This document shows positions 53,296 through 64,000 of a stretch of DNA of 64,000 bases, one piece after another. The notes beneath the pieces are model-generated. The model was not told the DNA's origin and ran no database searches. It saw only the letters and a program-made list of their open reading frames with translations. Source of the DNA: Allolobophora icterica (taxonomy: Eukaryota > Annelida > Clitellata > Crassiclitellata > Lumbricidae); the NCBI GenBank assembly GCA_963556255.1, contig OY744615.1, positions 11,428,115-11,492,114 of the forward strand, in the 5' to 3' direction. The translations under genes were made by a program, and so were the position numbers. Each line of letters starts with the position of its first letter. The first letter of the stretch is position 1.

Positions 53296-54155
53296 GCCTC
53301 TGGCAGGGTGTAAAAGTCGGACACTGGGAAATCGCGTTTCCGATGCAGATTTGATGAATTAGAGAAATTTTTCAAAAACAATTTATGTCCGATTTGATGT
53401 TGGTGCATGGTATATCGTAGGAAATCGTGCTGTGATATGATTTCTGCTTGGTAGAGGTGTTAATCTGTCTTAGAATTTGAATTAGAGCAATTTTCGTAAA
53501 GATTTATTTGGCCTCTGGCAGGGTGTTAAACTCGGACACTGGGAAATCGCGTTTCCGATGCAGATTTGATGAATTAGAGAAATTTAAAAAAAACATTTTA
53601 TGTCCGATTTGATGTTGGTGCATTGTATATCGTAGGAAATCGTGCTGTGATATGATTTCTGCTTGGTAGAGGTGTAAATCTGTCTTAGAATTTGAATTAG
53701 AGCAATTTTCGTAAACATTTATATGGCCTCTGGCAGGGTGTAAAACTCGGACACTGGGAAATCGCGTTTCCGATGCAGATTTGATGAATTAGAGAAATTT
53801 TTAAAAAATATTTTATGTCCGATTTGATGTTGGTGCATGGCATATCGTAGGAAATCGTGCTGTGATATGATTTCTGCTTGGTAGAGGTGTTAATCTGTCT
53901 TAGAATTTGAATTAGAGCAATTTTCGTAAAAATTTATATGGCCTCTGGCAGGGTGTAAAACTCGGACACTGGGAAATCGCGTTTCCGATGCAGATTTGAT
54001 GAATTAGAGAAATTTAAAAAAAACATTTTATGTCCGATTTGATGTTGGTGCATGGTATATCGTAGGAAATCGTGCTGTGATATGATTTCTGCTTGGTAGA
54101 GGTGTTAATCTGTCTTAGAATTTGAATTAGAGCAATTTTCGTAAAAATTTATATG

Positions 54156-54351
54156 GCCTCTGGCAGGTTGTAAAAGTCGGACACTGGGAAATCGCGTTTC
54201 CGATGCAGATTTGATGAATTAGAGAAATTTTTCAAAAACATTTTATGTCCGATTTGATGTTGGTGCATGGTATATCGTAGGAAATCGTGATGTGATATGA
54301 TTTCTGCTTGGTGGAATTTGAATTAGAGCAATTTTCGTAAAGATTTATTTG
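54156..54351 (+). repeat. V unit, 196 bp
   Basis: This V lies in the canonical module within domain B; its K partner is absent there. Confidence 0.9.
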
Positions 54352-55427
54352 GCCTCTGGCAGGGTGTAAAACTCGGACACTGGGAAATCGCGTTTCCGAT
54401 GCAGATTTGATGAATTAGAGAAATTTTTCAAAAAACATTTTATGTCCGATTTGATGTTGGTGCATGGTATATCGTAGGAGATCGTGCTGTGATATGATTT
54501 CTGCTTGGTAGAGGTGTTAATCTGTCTTAGAATTTGAATTAGAGCAATTTTCGTAAAGATTTATTTGGCCTCTGGCAGGGTGTAAAACTCGGACACTGGG
54601 AAATCGCGTTTCCGATGCAGATTTGATGAATTAGAGAAATTTTTCAAAAACATTTTATGTCCGATTTGATGTTGGTGCATGGTATATCGTAGGAAATCGT
54701 GCTGTGATATGATTTCTGCTTGGTAGAGGTGTTAATCTGTCTTAGAATTTGAATTAGAGCAATTTTCGTAAAAATTTATATGGCCTCTGGCAGGGTGTAA
54801 AAGTCGGACACTGGGAAATCGCGTTTCCGATGCAGATTTGATGAATTAGAGAAATTTTTCAAAAACAATTTATGTCCGATTTGATGTTGGTGCATGGTAT
54901 ATCGTAGGAAATCGTGCTGTGATATGATTTCTGCTTGGTAGAGGTGTTAATCTGTCTTAGAATTTGAATTAGAGCAATTTTCGTAAAGATTTATTTGGCC
55001 TCTGGCAGGGTGTTAAACTCGGACACTGGGAAATCGCGTTTCCGATGCAGATTTGATGAATTAGAGAAATTTTAAAAAAACATTTTATGTCCGATTTGAT
55101 GTTGGTGCATTGTATATCGTAGGAAATCGTGCTGTGATATGATTTCTGCTTGGTAGAGGTGTAAATCTGTCTTAGAATTTGAATTAGAGCAATTTTCGTA
55201 AACATTTATATGGCCTCTGGCAGGGTGTAAAACTCGGACACTGGGAAATCGCGTTTCCGATGCAGATTTGATGAATTAGAGAAATTTAAAAAAAATATTT
55301 TATGTCCGATTTGATGTTGGTGCATGGTATATCGTAGGAAATCGTGCTGTGATATGATTTCTGCTTGGTAGAGGTGTTAATCTGTCTTAGAATTTGAATT
55401 AGAGCAATTTTCGTAAAAATTTATATG

Positions 55428-55630
55428 GCCTCTGGCAGGGTGTAAAACTCGGACACTGGGAAATCGCGTTTCCGATGCAGATTTGATGAATTAGAGAAAT
55501 TTTTATGTCCGATTTGATGTTGGTGCATGGTATATCGTAGGAAATCGTGCTGTGATATGATTTCTGCTTGGTAGAGGTGTTAATCTGTCTTAGAATTTGA
55601 ATTAGAGCAATTTTCGTAAAAATTTATATG
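55428..55630 (+). repeat. Short unit, 203 bp
   Basis: It belongs to the canonical module inside domain B and is followed by a true unit 17. Confidence 0.9.
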
Positions 55631-55845
55631 GCCTCTGGCAGGGTGTAAAACTCGGACAGTGGGAAATCGCGTTTCCGATGCAGATTTGATGAATTAGAGA
55701 AATTTTTCAAAAACATTTTATGTCCGATTTGATGTTGGTGCATGGTATATCGTACGAAATCGTGCTGTGATATGATTTCTGCTTGGTAGAGGTGTTAATC
55801 TGTCTTAGAATTTGAATTAGAGCAATTTTCGTAAAAATTTATATG

Positions 55846-58800
55846 GCCTCTGGCAGGGTGTAAAAGTCGGACACTGGGAAATCGCGTTTCCGATGCAGAT
55901 TTGATGAATTAGAGAAAATTTTAAAAAACATTTTATGTCCGATTTGATGTTGGTGCATGGTATATCGTAGGAAATCGTGCTGTGATATGATTTCTGCTTG
56001 GTAGAGGTGTTAATCTGTCTTAGAATTTGAATTAGAGCAATTTTCGTAAAAATTTATATGGCCTCTGGCAGGGTGTAAAACTCGGACACTGGGAAATCGC
56101 GTTTCCGATGCAGATTTGATGAATTAGAGAAATTTTTCAAAAAACATTTTATGTCCGATTTGATGTTGGTGCATGGTATATCGTAGGAGATCGTGCTGTG
56201 ATATGATTTCTGCTTGGTAGAGGTGTTAATCTGTCTTAGAATTTGAATTAGAGCAATTTTCGTAAAAATTTATATGGCCTCTGGCAGGGTGTAAAACTCG
56301 GACACTGGGAAATCGCGTTTCCGATGCAGATTTGATGAATTAGAGAAATTTTTAAAAAACATTTTATGTCCGATTTGATGTTGGTGCATGGTATATCGTA
56401 GGAAATCGTGCTGTGATATGATTTCTGCTTGGTAGAGGTGTTAATCTGCCTTAGAATTTGAATTAGAGCAATTTTCGTAAAGATTTATTTGGCCTCTGGC
56501 AGGGTGTAAAACTCGGACACTGGGAAATCGCGTTTCCGATGCAGATTTGATGAATTAGAGAAATTTTTCAAAAAACATTTTATGTCCGATTTGATGTTGG
56601 TGCATGGTATATCGTAGGAGATCGTGCTGTGATATGATTTCTGCTTGGTAGAGGTGTTAATCTGTCTTAGAAATTGAATTAGAGCAATTTTCGTAAAGAT
56701 TTATTTGGCCTCTGGCAGGGTGTAAAACTCGGACACTGGGAAATCGCGTTTCCGATGCAGATTTGATGAATTAGAGAAATTTTTAAAAAACATTTTATGT
56801 CCGATTTGATGTTGGTGCATGGTATATCGTAGGAAATCGTGCTGTGATATGATTTCTGCTTGGTAGAGGTGTAAATCTGTCTTAGAATTTGAATTAGAGC
56901 AATTTTCGTAAAAATTTATATGGCCTCTGGCAGGGTGTAAAACTCGGACACTGGGAAATCGCGTTTCCGATGCAGATTTGATGAATTAGAGAAATTTTAA
57001 AAAAATATTTTATGTCCGATTTGATGTTGGTGCATGGTATATCGTAGGAAATCGTGCTGTGATATGATTTCTGCTTGGTAGAGGTGTTAATCTGTCTTAG
57101 AATTTGAATTAGAGCAATTTTCGTAAAAATTTATATGGCCTCTGGCAGGGTGTAAAACTCGGACACTGGGAAATCGCGTTTCCGATGCAGATTTGATGAA
57201 TTAGAGAAATTTTTAAAAAACATTTTATGTCCGATTTGATGTTGGTGCATGGTATATCGTAGGAAATCGTGCTGTGATATGATTTCTGCTTGGTAGAGGT
57301 GTTAATCTGTCTTAGAATTTGAAATAGAGCAATTTTCGTAAAGATTTATTTGGCCTCTGGCAGGGTGTAAAACTCGGACACTGGGAAATCGCGTTTCCGA
57401 TGCAGATTTGATGAATTAGAGAAATTTTTCAAAAAACATTTTATGTCCGATTTGATGTTGGTGCATGGTATATCGTAGGAGATCGTGCTGTGATATGATT
57501 TCTGCTTGGTAGAGGTGTTAATCTGTCTTAGAAATTGAATTAGAGCAATTTTCGTAAAGATTTATTTGGCCTCTGGCAGGGTGTAAAACTCGGACACTGG
57601 GAAATCGCGTTTCCGATGCAGATTTGATGAATTAGAGAAATTTTTAAAAAACATTTTATGTCCGATTTGATGTTGGTGCATGGTATATCGTAGGAAATCG
57701 TGCTGTGATATGATTTCTGCTTGGTAGAGGTGTTAATCTGTCTTAGAATTTGAATTAGAGCAATTTTCGTAAAAATTTATATGGCCTCTGGCAGGGTGTA
57801 AAACTCGGACACTGGGAAATCGCGTTTCCGATGCAGATTTGATGAATTAGAGAAATTTTTCAAAAACATTTTATGTCCGATTTGATGTTGGTGCATGGTA
57901 TATCGTAGGAAATCGTGCTGTGATATGATTTCTGCTTGGTAGAGGTGTTAATCTGTCTTAGAATTTGAATTAGAGCAATTTTCGTAAAGATTTATTTGGC
58001 CTCTGGCAGGGTGTAAAACTCGGACACTGGGAAATCGCGTTTCCGATGCAGATTTGATGAATTAGAGAAATTTTTCAAAAAACATTTTATGTCCGATTTG
58101 ATGTTGGTGCATGGTATATCGTAGGAGATCGTGCTGTGATATGATTTCTGCTTGGTAGAGGTGTTAATCTGTCTTAGAATTTGAATTAGAGCAATTTTCG
58201 TAAAAATTTATATGGCCTCTGGCAGGGTGTAAAAGTCGGACACTGGGAAATCGCGTTTCCGATGCAGATTTGATGAATTAGAGAAATTTTTCAAAAACAA
58301 TTTATGTCCGATTTGATGTTGGTGCATGGTATATCGTAGGAAATCGTGCTGTGATATGATTTCTGCTTGGTAGAGGTGTTAATCTGTCTTAGAATTTGAA
58401 TTAGAGCAATTTTCGTAAAGATTTATTTGGCCTCTGGCAGGGTGTTAAACTCGGACACTGGGAAATCGCGTTTCCGATGCAGATTTGATGAATTAGAGAA
58501 ATTTTAAAAAAACATTTTATGTCCGATTTGATGTTGGTGCATTGTATATCGTAGGAAATCGTGCTGTGATATGATTTCTGCTTGGTAGAGGTGTAAATCT
58601 GTCTTAGAATTTGAATTAGAGCAATTTTCGTAAACATTTATATGGCCTCTGGCAGGGTGTAAAACTCGGACACTGGGAAATCGCGTTTCCGATGCAGATT
58701 TGATGAATTAGAGAAATTTTAAAAAAATATTTTATGTCCGATTTGATGTTGGTGCATGGTATATCGTAGGAAATCGTGCTGTGATATGATTTCTGCTTGG

Positions 58801-60568
58801 TAGAGGTGTTAATCTGTCTTAGAATTTGAATTAGAGCAATTTTCGTAAAAATTTATTTGGCCTCTGGCAGGGTGTAAAACTCGGACACTGGGAAATCGCG
58901 TTTCCGATGCAGATTTGATGAATTAGAGAAATTTTTATGTCCGATTTGATGTTGGTGCATGGTATATCGTAGGAAATCGTGCTGTGATATGATTTCTGCT
59001 TGGTAGAGGTGTTAATCTGTCTTAGAATTTGAATTAGAGCAATTTTCGTAAAAATTTATATGGCCTCTGGCAGGGTGTAAAACTCGGACACTGGGAAATC
59101 GCGTTTCCGATGCAGATTTGATGAATTAGAGAAATTTTTCAAAAACATTTTATGTCCGATTTGATGTTGGTGCATGGTATATCGTAGGAAATCGTGCTGT
59201 GATATGATTTCTGCTTGGTAGAGGTGTAAATCTGTCTTAGAATTTGAATTAGAGCAATTTTCGTAAAAATTTATATGGCCTCTGGCAGGGTGTAAAACTC
59301 GGACACTGGGAAATCGCGTTTCCGATGCAGATTTGATGAATTAGAGAAATTTTTAAAAAACATTTTATGTCCGATTTGATGTTGGTGCATGGTATATCGT
59401 AGGAAATCGTGCTGTGATATGATTTCTGCTTGGTAGAGGTGTAAATCTGTCTTAGAATTTGAATTAGAGCAATTTTCGTAAAAATTTATATGGCCTCTGG
59501 CAGGGTGTAAAACTCGGACACTGGGAAATCGCGTTTCCGATGCAGATTTGATGAATTAGAGAAATTTAAAAAAAATATTTTATGTCCGATTTGATGTTGG
59601 TGCATGGTATATCGTAGGAAATCGTGCTGTGATATGATTTCTGCTTGGTAGAGGTGTTAATCTGTCTTAGAATTTGAGTTAGAGCAATTTTCGTAAAAAT
59701 TTATATGGCCTCTGGCAGGGTGTAAAACTCGGACACTGGGAAATCGCGTTTCCGATGCAGATTTGATGAATTAGAGAAATTTTTAAAAAACATTTTATGT
59801 CCGATTTGATGTTGGTGCATGGTATATCGTAGGAAATCGTGCTGTGATATGATTTCTGCTTGGTAGAGGTGTTAATCTGTCTTAGAATTTGAATTAGAGC
59901 AATTTTCGTAAAGATTTATTTGGCCTCTGGCAGGGTGTAAAACTCGGACACTGGGAAATCGCGTTTCCGATGCAGATTTGATGAATTAGAGAAATTTTTC
60001 AAAAAACATTTTATGTCCGATTTGATGTTGGTGCATGGTATATCGTAGGAGATCGTGCTGTGATATGATTTCTGCTTGGTAGAGGTGTTAATCTGTCTTA
60101 GAAATTGAATTAGAGCAATTTTCGTAAAGATTTATTTGGCCTCTGGCAGGGTGTAAAACTCGGACACTGGGAAATCGCGTTTCCGATGCAGATTTGATGA
60201 ATTAGAGAAATTTTAAAAAAATATTTTATGTCCGATTTGATGTTGGTGCATGGTATATCGTAGGAGATCGTGCTGTGATATGATTTCTGCTTGGTAGAGG
60301 TGTTAATCTGTCTTAGAATTTGAATTAGAGCAATTTTCGTAAAGATTTATTTGACCTCTGGCAGGGTGTAAAACTCGGACACTGGGAAATCGCGTTTCCG
60401 ATGCAGATTTGATGAATTAGAGAAATTTTTCAAAAACATTTTATGTCCGATTTGATGTTGGTGCATGGTATATCGTAGGAAATCGTGCTGTGATATGATT
60501 TCTGCTTGGTAGAGGTGTTAATCTGTCTTAGAATTTGAATTAGAGCAATTTTCGTAAAAATTTATATG
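55846..60568 (+). repeat. Domain B, second half
   Basis: The first three units (55846 with the rare gagaaaatttt hinge, 56061, 56277 with ctgcctt) recur at 62272-62917. Units 56492-59277 repeat 50511-53295 at an offset of 5,981 bp. Units 59278-60138, including a gagttag change near 59677, repeat 49866-50726 at an offset of 9,412 bp. The unit at 60139 combines an aaaaata hinge with ggagatcg, an unusual pairing. Confidence 0.8.
58860..59062 (+). repeat. Short unit, 203 bp
   Basis: This is the domain-B counterpart of the unit at 52878 at the roughly 5,981-bp offset, again preceded by an atttatttgg end. Confidence 0.9.
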
Positions 60569-60764
60569 GCCTCTGGCAGGGTGTAAAAGACGGACACTGG
60601 GAAATCGCGTTTCCGATGCAGATTTGATGAATTGGAGAAATTTTTCAAAAACATTTTATGTCCGATTTGATGTTGGTGCATGGTATATCGTAGGAAATCG
60701 TGATGTGATATGATTTCTGCTTGGTAGAATTTGAAATAGAGCAATTTTCGTAAAGATTTATTTG
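60569..60764 (+). repeat. K unit, ancestral-looking variant
   Basis: It has gacgg, gatgtg, the 19-bp deletion and gaaatag, but keeps cactggg where all A-domain K units have cactttg. It also has a private A to G at 60634. It probably represents K before the GG to TT change spread. Confidence 0.85.
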
Positions 60765-63700
60765 GCCTCTGGCAGGGTGTAAAACTCGGACACTGGGAAA
60801 TCGCGTTTCCGATGCAGATTTGATGAATTAGAGAACTTTTTCAAAAAACATTTTATGTCCGATTTGATGTTGGTGCATGGTATATCGTAGGAGATCGTGC
60901 TGTGATATGATTTCTGCTTGGTAGAGGTGTTAATCTGTCTTAGAATTTGAATTAGAGCAATTTTCGTAAAGATTTATTTGGCGTCTGGCAGGGTGTAAAA
61001 CTCGGACACTGGGAAATCGCGTTTCCGATGCAGATTTGATGAATTAGAGAAATTTTTCAAAAAACATTTTATGTCCGATTTGATGTTGGTGCATGGTATA
61101 TCGTAGGAGATCGTGCTGTGATATGATTTCTGCTTGGTAGAGGTGTTAATCTGTCTTAGAATTTGAATTAGAGCAATTTTCGTAAAGATTTATTTGGCCT
61201 CTGGCAGGGTGTAAAACTCGGACACTGGGAAATCGCGTTTCCGATGCAGATTTGATGAATTAGAGAAATTTTTCAAAAACATTTTATGTCCGATTTGATG
61301 TTGGTGCATGGTATATCGTAGGAAATCGTGCTGTGATATGATTTCTGCTTGGTAGAGGTGTTAATCTGTCTTAGAATTTGAATTAGAGCAATTTTCGTAA
61401 AAATTAATATGGCCTCTGGCAGGGTGTAAAAGTCGGACACTGGGAAATCGCGTTTCCGATGCAGATTTGATGAATTAGAGAAATTTTTCAAAAACATTTT
61501 ATGTCCGATTTGATGTTGGTGCATGGTATATCGTAGGAAATCGTGCTGTGATATGATTTCTGCTTGGTAGAGGTGTTAATCTGTCTTAGAATTTGAATTA
61601 GAGCAATTTTCGTAAAGATTTATTTGGCCTCTGGCAGGGTGTTAAACTCGGACACTGGGAAATCACGTTTCCGATGCAGATTTGATGAATTAGAGAAATT
61701 TAAAAAAAACATTTTATGTCCGATTTGATGTTGGTGCATTGTATATCGTAGGAAATCGTGCTGTGATATGATTTCTGCTTGGTAGAGGTGTTAATCTGTC
61801 TTAGAATTTGAATTAGAGCAATTTTCGTAAAAATTTATATGGCCTCTGGCAGGGTGTAAAACTCGGACACTGGGAAATCGCGTTTCCGATGCAGATTTGA
61901 TGAATTAGAGAAATTTTTAAAAAATATTTTATGTCCGATTTGATGTTGGTGCATGGTATATCGTAGGAAATCGTGCTGTGATATGATTTCTGCTTGGTAG
62001 AGGTGTTAATCTGTCTTAGAATTTGAATTAGAGCAATTTTCGTAAAAATTTATATGGCCTCTGGCAGGGTGTAAAACTCGGACACTGGGAAATCGCGTTT
62101 CCGATGCAGATTTGATGAATTAGAGAAATTTTTAAAAAACATTTTATGTCCGATTTGATGTTGGTGCATGGTATATCGTAGGAAATCGTGCTGTGATATG
62201 ATTTCTGCTTGGTAGAGGTGTTAATCTGTCTTAGAATTTGAATTAGAGCAATTTTCGTAAAAATTTATATGGCCTCTGGCAGGGTGTAAAAGTCGGACAC
62301 TGGGAAATCGCGTTTCCGATGCAGATTTGATGAATTAGAGAAAATTTTAAAAAACATTTTATGTCCGATTTGATGTTGGTGCATGGTATATCGTAGGAAA
62401 TCGTGCTGTGATATGATTTCTGCTTGGTAGAGGTGTTAATCTGTCTTAGAATTTGAATTAGAGCAATTTTCGTAAAAATTTATATGGCCTCTGGCAGGGT
62501 GTAAAACTCGGACACTGGGAAATCGCGTTTCCGATGCAGATTTGATGAATTAGAGAAATTTTTCAAAAAACATTTTATGTCCGATTTGATGTTGGTGCAT
62601 GGTATATCGTAGGAGATCGTGCTGTGATATGATTTCTGCTTGGTAGAGGTGTTAATCTGTCTTAGAATTTGAATTAGAGCAATTTTCGTAAAAATTTATA
62701 TGGCCTCTGGCAGGGTGTAAAACTCGGACACTGGGAAATCGCGTTTCCGATGCAGATTTGATGAATTAGAGAAATTTTTAAAAAACATTTTATGTCCGAT
62801 TTGATGTTGGTGCATGGTATATCGTAGGAAATCGTGCTGTGATATGATTTCTGCTTGGTAGAGGTGTTAATCTGCCTTAGAATTTGAATTAGAGCAATTT
62901 TCGTAAAGATTTATTTGGCCTCTGGCAGGGTGTAAAACTCGGACACTGGGAAATCGCGTTTCCGATGCAGATTTGATGAATTAGAGAAATTTTTCAAAAA
63001 ACATTTTATGTCCGATTTGATGTTGGTGCATGGTATATCGTAGGAGATCGTGCTGTGATATGATTTCTGCTTGGTAGAGGTGTTAATCTGTCTTAGAATT
63101 TGAATTAGAGCAATTTTCGTAAAGATTTATTTGGCCTCTGGCAGGGTGTAAAACTCGGACACTGGGAAATCGCGTTTCCGATGCAGATTTGATGAATTAG
63201 AGAAATTTTTCAAAAACATTTTATGTCCGATTTGATGTTGGTGCATGGTATATCGTAGGAAATCGTGCTGTGATATGATTTCTGCTTGGTAGAGGTGTTA
63301 ATCTGTCTTAGAATTTGAATTAGAGCAATTTTCGTAAAAATTTATTTGGCCTCTGGCAGGGTGTAAAACTCGGACACTGGGAAATCGCGTTTCCGATGCA
63401 GATTTGATGAATTAGAGAAATTTTTAAAAAACATTTTATGTCCGATTTGATGTTGGTGCATGGTATATCGTAGGAAATCGTGCTGTGATATGATTTCTGC
63501 TTGGTAGAGGTGTTAATCTGTCTTAGAATTTGAATTAGAGCAATTTTCGTAAAAATTTATATGGCCTCTGGCAGTGTGTAAAAGTCGGACACTAGGAAAT
63601 CGCGTTTCCGATGCAGATTTGATGAATTAGAGAAATTTTTAAAAAACATTTTATGTCCGATTTGATGTTGGTGCATGGTATATCGTAGGAAATCGTGCTG

Positions 63701-63778
63701 TGATATGATTTCTGCTTGGTAGAGGTGTTAATCTGTCTTAGAATTTGAATTAGAGCAATTTTCGTAAAAATTTATATG

Positions 63779-63974
63779 GCCTCTGGCAGGGTGTAAAAGA
63801 CGGACACTGGGAAATCGCGTTTCCGATGCAGATTTGATGAATTAGAGAAATTTTTCAAAAACATTTTATGTCCGAATTGATGGTGGTGCATGGTTTGTCG
63901 TAGGAAATCGTGATGTGATATGATTTCTGCTTGGTAGAATTTGAAATAGAGCAATTTTCGTAAAGATTTATTTG
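63779..63974 (+). repeat. K unit, diverged variant
   Basis: Like the K at 60569 it keeps cactggg. It has four private substitutions within 63876-63897, in the otherwise uniform ccgatttgatgttgg to gtatatcg stretch, making it the most mutated K in the window. Confidence 0.85.
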
Positions 63975-64000
63975 GCCTCTGGCAGGGTGTAAAACTCGGA
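63975..64000 (+). repeat. Partial monomer at window end
   Basis: These are the first 26 bases of a further unit in normal phase, so the array continues beyond the window. Confidence 0.95.

Larger units (their letters stand above)
53296..55845 (+). repeat. Canonical HOR units 5-17 inside domain B
   Basis: Twelve units run in canonical order: 5 (53296), 6, 7 with ggcatatcg, an 8/9 hybrid (53941), V (54156), 11, 12, 13, 14, 15, short (55428) and 17 with acagtggg and gtacgaaat (55631). One monomer is missing between 8 and 9. The segment looks like an A-domain module placed between the two domain-B copies. Confidence 0.8.
60569..63974 (+). repeat. Right-end K-led segment, diverged
   Basis: Sixteen units run from K at 60569 to K at 63779 inclusive. 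The order starts like canonical units 1-7 but the second 216-class unit keeps ggagatcg, and the unit at 61412 has acatttt rather than caattt. From 62272 it follows the 55846 block. Private changes are dense (60354, 60634, 60836, 60983, 61406, 61665, 63575, 63594, and four within 63876-63897). Confidence 0.8.
1..64000 (+). repeat. Satellite array, 215/216-bp monomer, 299 units
   Basis: The entire window is a head-to-tail tandem repeat with no inverted unit and no foreign insertion. Each monomer starts with gcctctggcaggg and ends with atttatatg or atttatttg. I placed 299 complete unit starts by eye, giving a mean unit of about 214 bp. A consensus unit has 27 C, 52 G, 60 A and 76 T. Two linked monomer classes dominate: a 215-bp class with ggaaatcg and a phase end aaaaatttatatg, and a 216-bp class with tttttcaaaaaac, ggagatcg and aaagatttatttg. 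The array runs off both ends of the window. Satellite identity is certain; a centromeric, pericentromeric or subtelomeric location is inference. I do not recognise the family. Confidence 0.98.

Noticed and set aside
61273..61524. 83-codon open frame on the minus strand spanning two units
   Set aside because: It is opened by the private change at 61406, which removes a stop at the unit junction. It is a chance by-product of mutation.
1..64000. CRISPR array
   Set aside because: There are no unique spacers; the full 215-bp period is repeated, and periods are far too long.
1..64000. CENP-B box in the monomer
   Set aside because: The closest stretch (tttcgtaaaaattt near the unit end) fits the first TTCG and the spaced A but lacks the CGGG half. 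No match found on either strand by eye.
1..64000. Ribosomal intergenic spacer repeats
   Set aside because: No rRNA gene sequence is seen in 64 kb, and the repeat is not interrupted by any coding unit.
1..64000. Telomeric or microsatellite tracts, transposon or LTR insertions
   Set aside because: No TTAGGG- or TTTAGGG-type runs, no target-site duplications and no break of monomer phase were found.

Overview
The whole window is one uninterrupted tandem satellite array. I find no gene, RNA gene, transposon or unique-sequence interruption on either strand. The basic unit is a 215/216-bp AT-rich monomer (about 37% G+C, counted on one consensus unit), always head-to-tail in the same orientation. 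I place the phase at the recurring gcctctgg motif and count 299 complete units from position 1 to 63974, plus 26 bases of a 300th. Unit lengths are 215 or 216 bp (rarely 214), with two deletion forms: 196 bp (19-bp deletion) and 203 bp (12-bp deletion).

The units are organised in a higher-order repeat (HOR). Starting from a diagnostic 196-bp unit called K here, the canonical order is 28 distinguishable monomers spanning 5,979 bp. It occurs intact at 5174-11152 and 40709-46687. Between and around these copies are rearranged versions of 13, 17, 21, 25, 29 and 33 units, each explained by in-register gain or loss of whole monomers. Several carry a hybrid monomer at the junction. A still larger duplication is visible: about 431-9859 recurs at about 15641-24853, offset 15,210 then 14,994 bp, with almost no base differences that I could see.

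Layout: 1-5173 is a left partial region with an extra upstream block. 5174-46687 holds eight K-led HOR copies (A1 to A8). 46688-49865 is a truncated copy (A9). 49866-60568 is a related but differently ordered domain (B) with its own 5,981-bp spacing and a 4-monomer sub-period, containing an insert of canonical HOR units at 53296-55845. 60569-63974 is a more diverged K-led segment with many private base changes, perhaps approaching an array edge or a poorly homogenised zone.

The organism is a eukaryote by inference, because tens of kilobases of homogeneous satellite with HORs are typical of centromeric, pericentromeric or subtelomeric heterochromatin. I do not recognise the satellite family and cannot name the species. 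CpG is not depleted (8 per 215-bp unit against about 6.5 expected). Nothing in the array is likely to be translated. The short open frames on the minus strand are by-products of the deletions and point variants described below.
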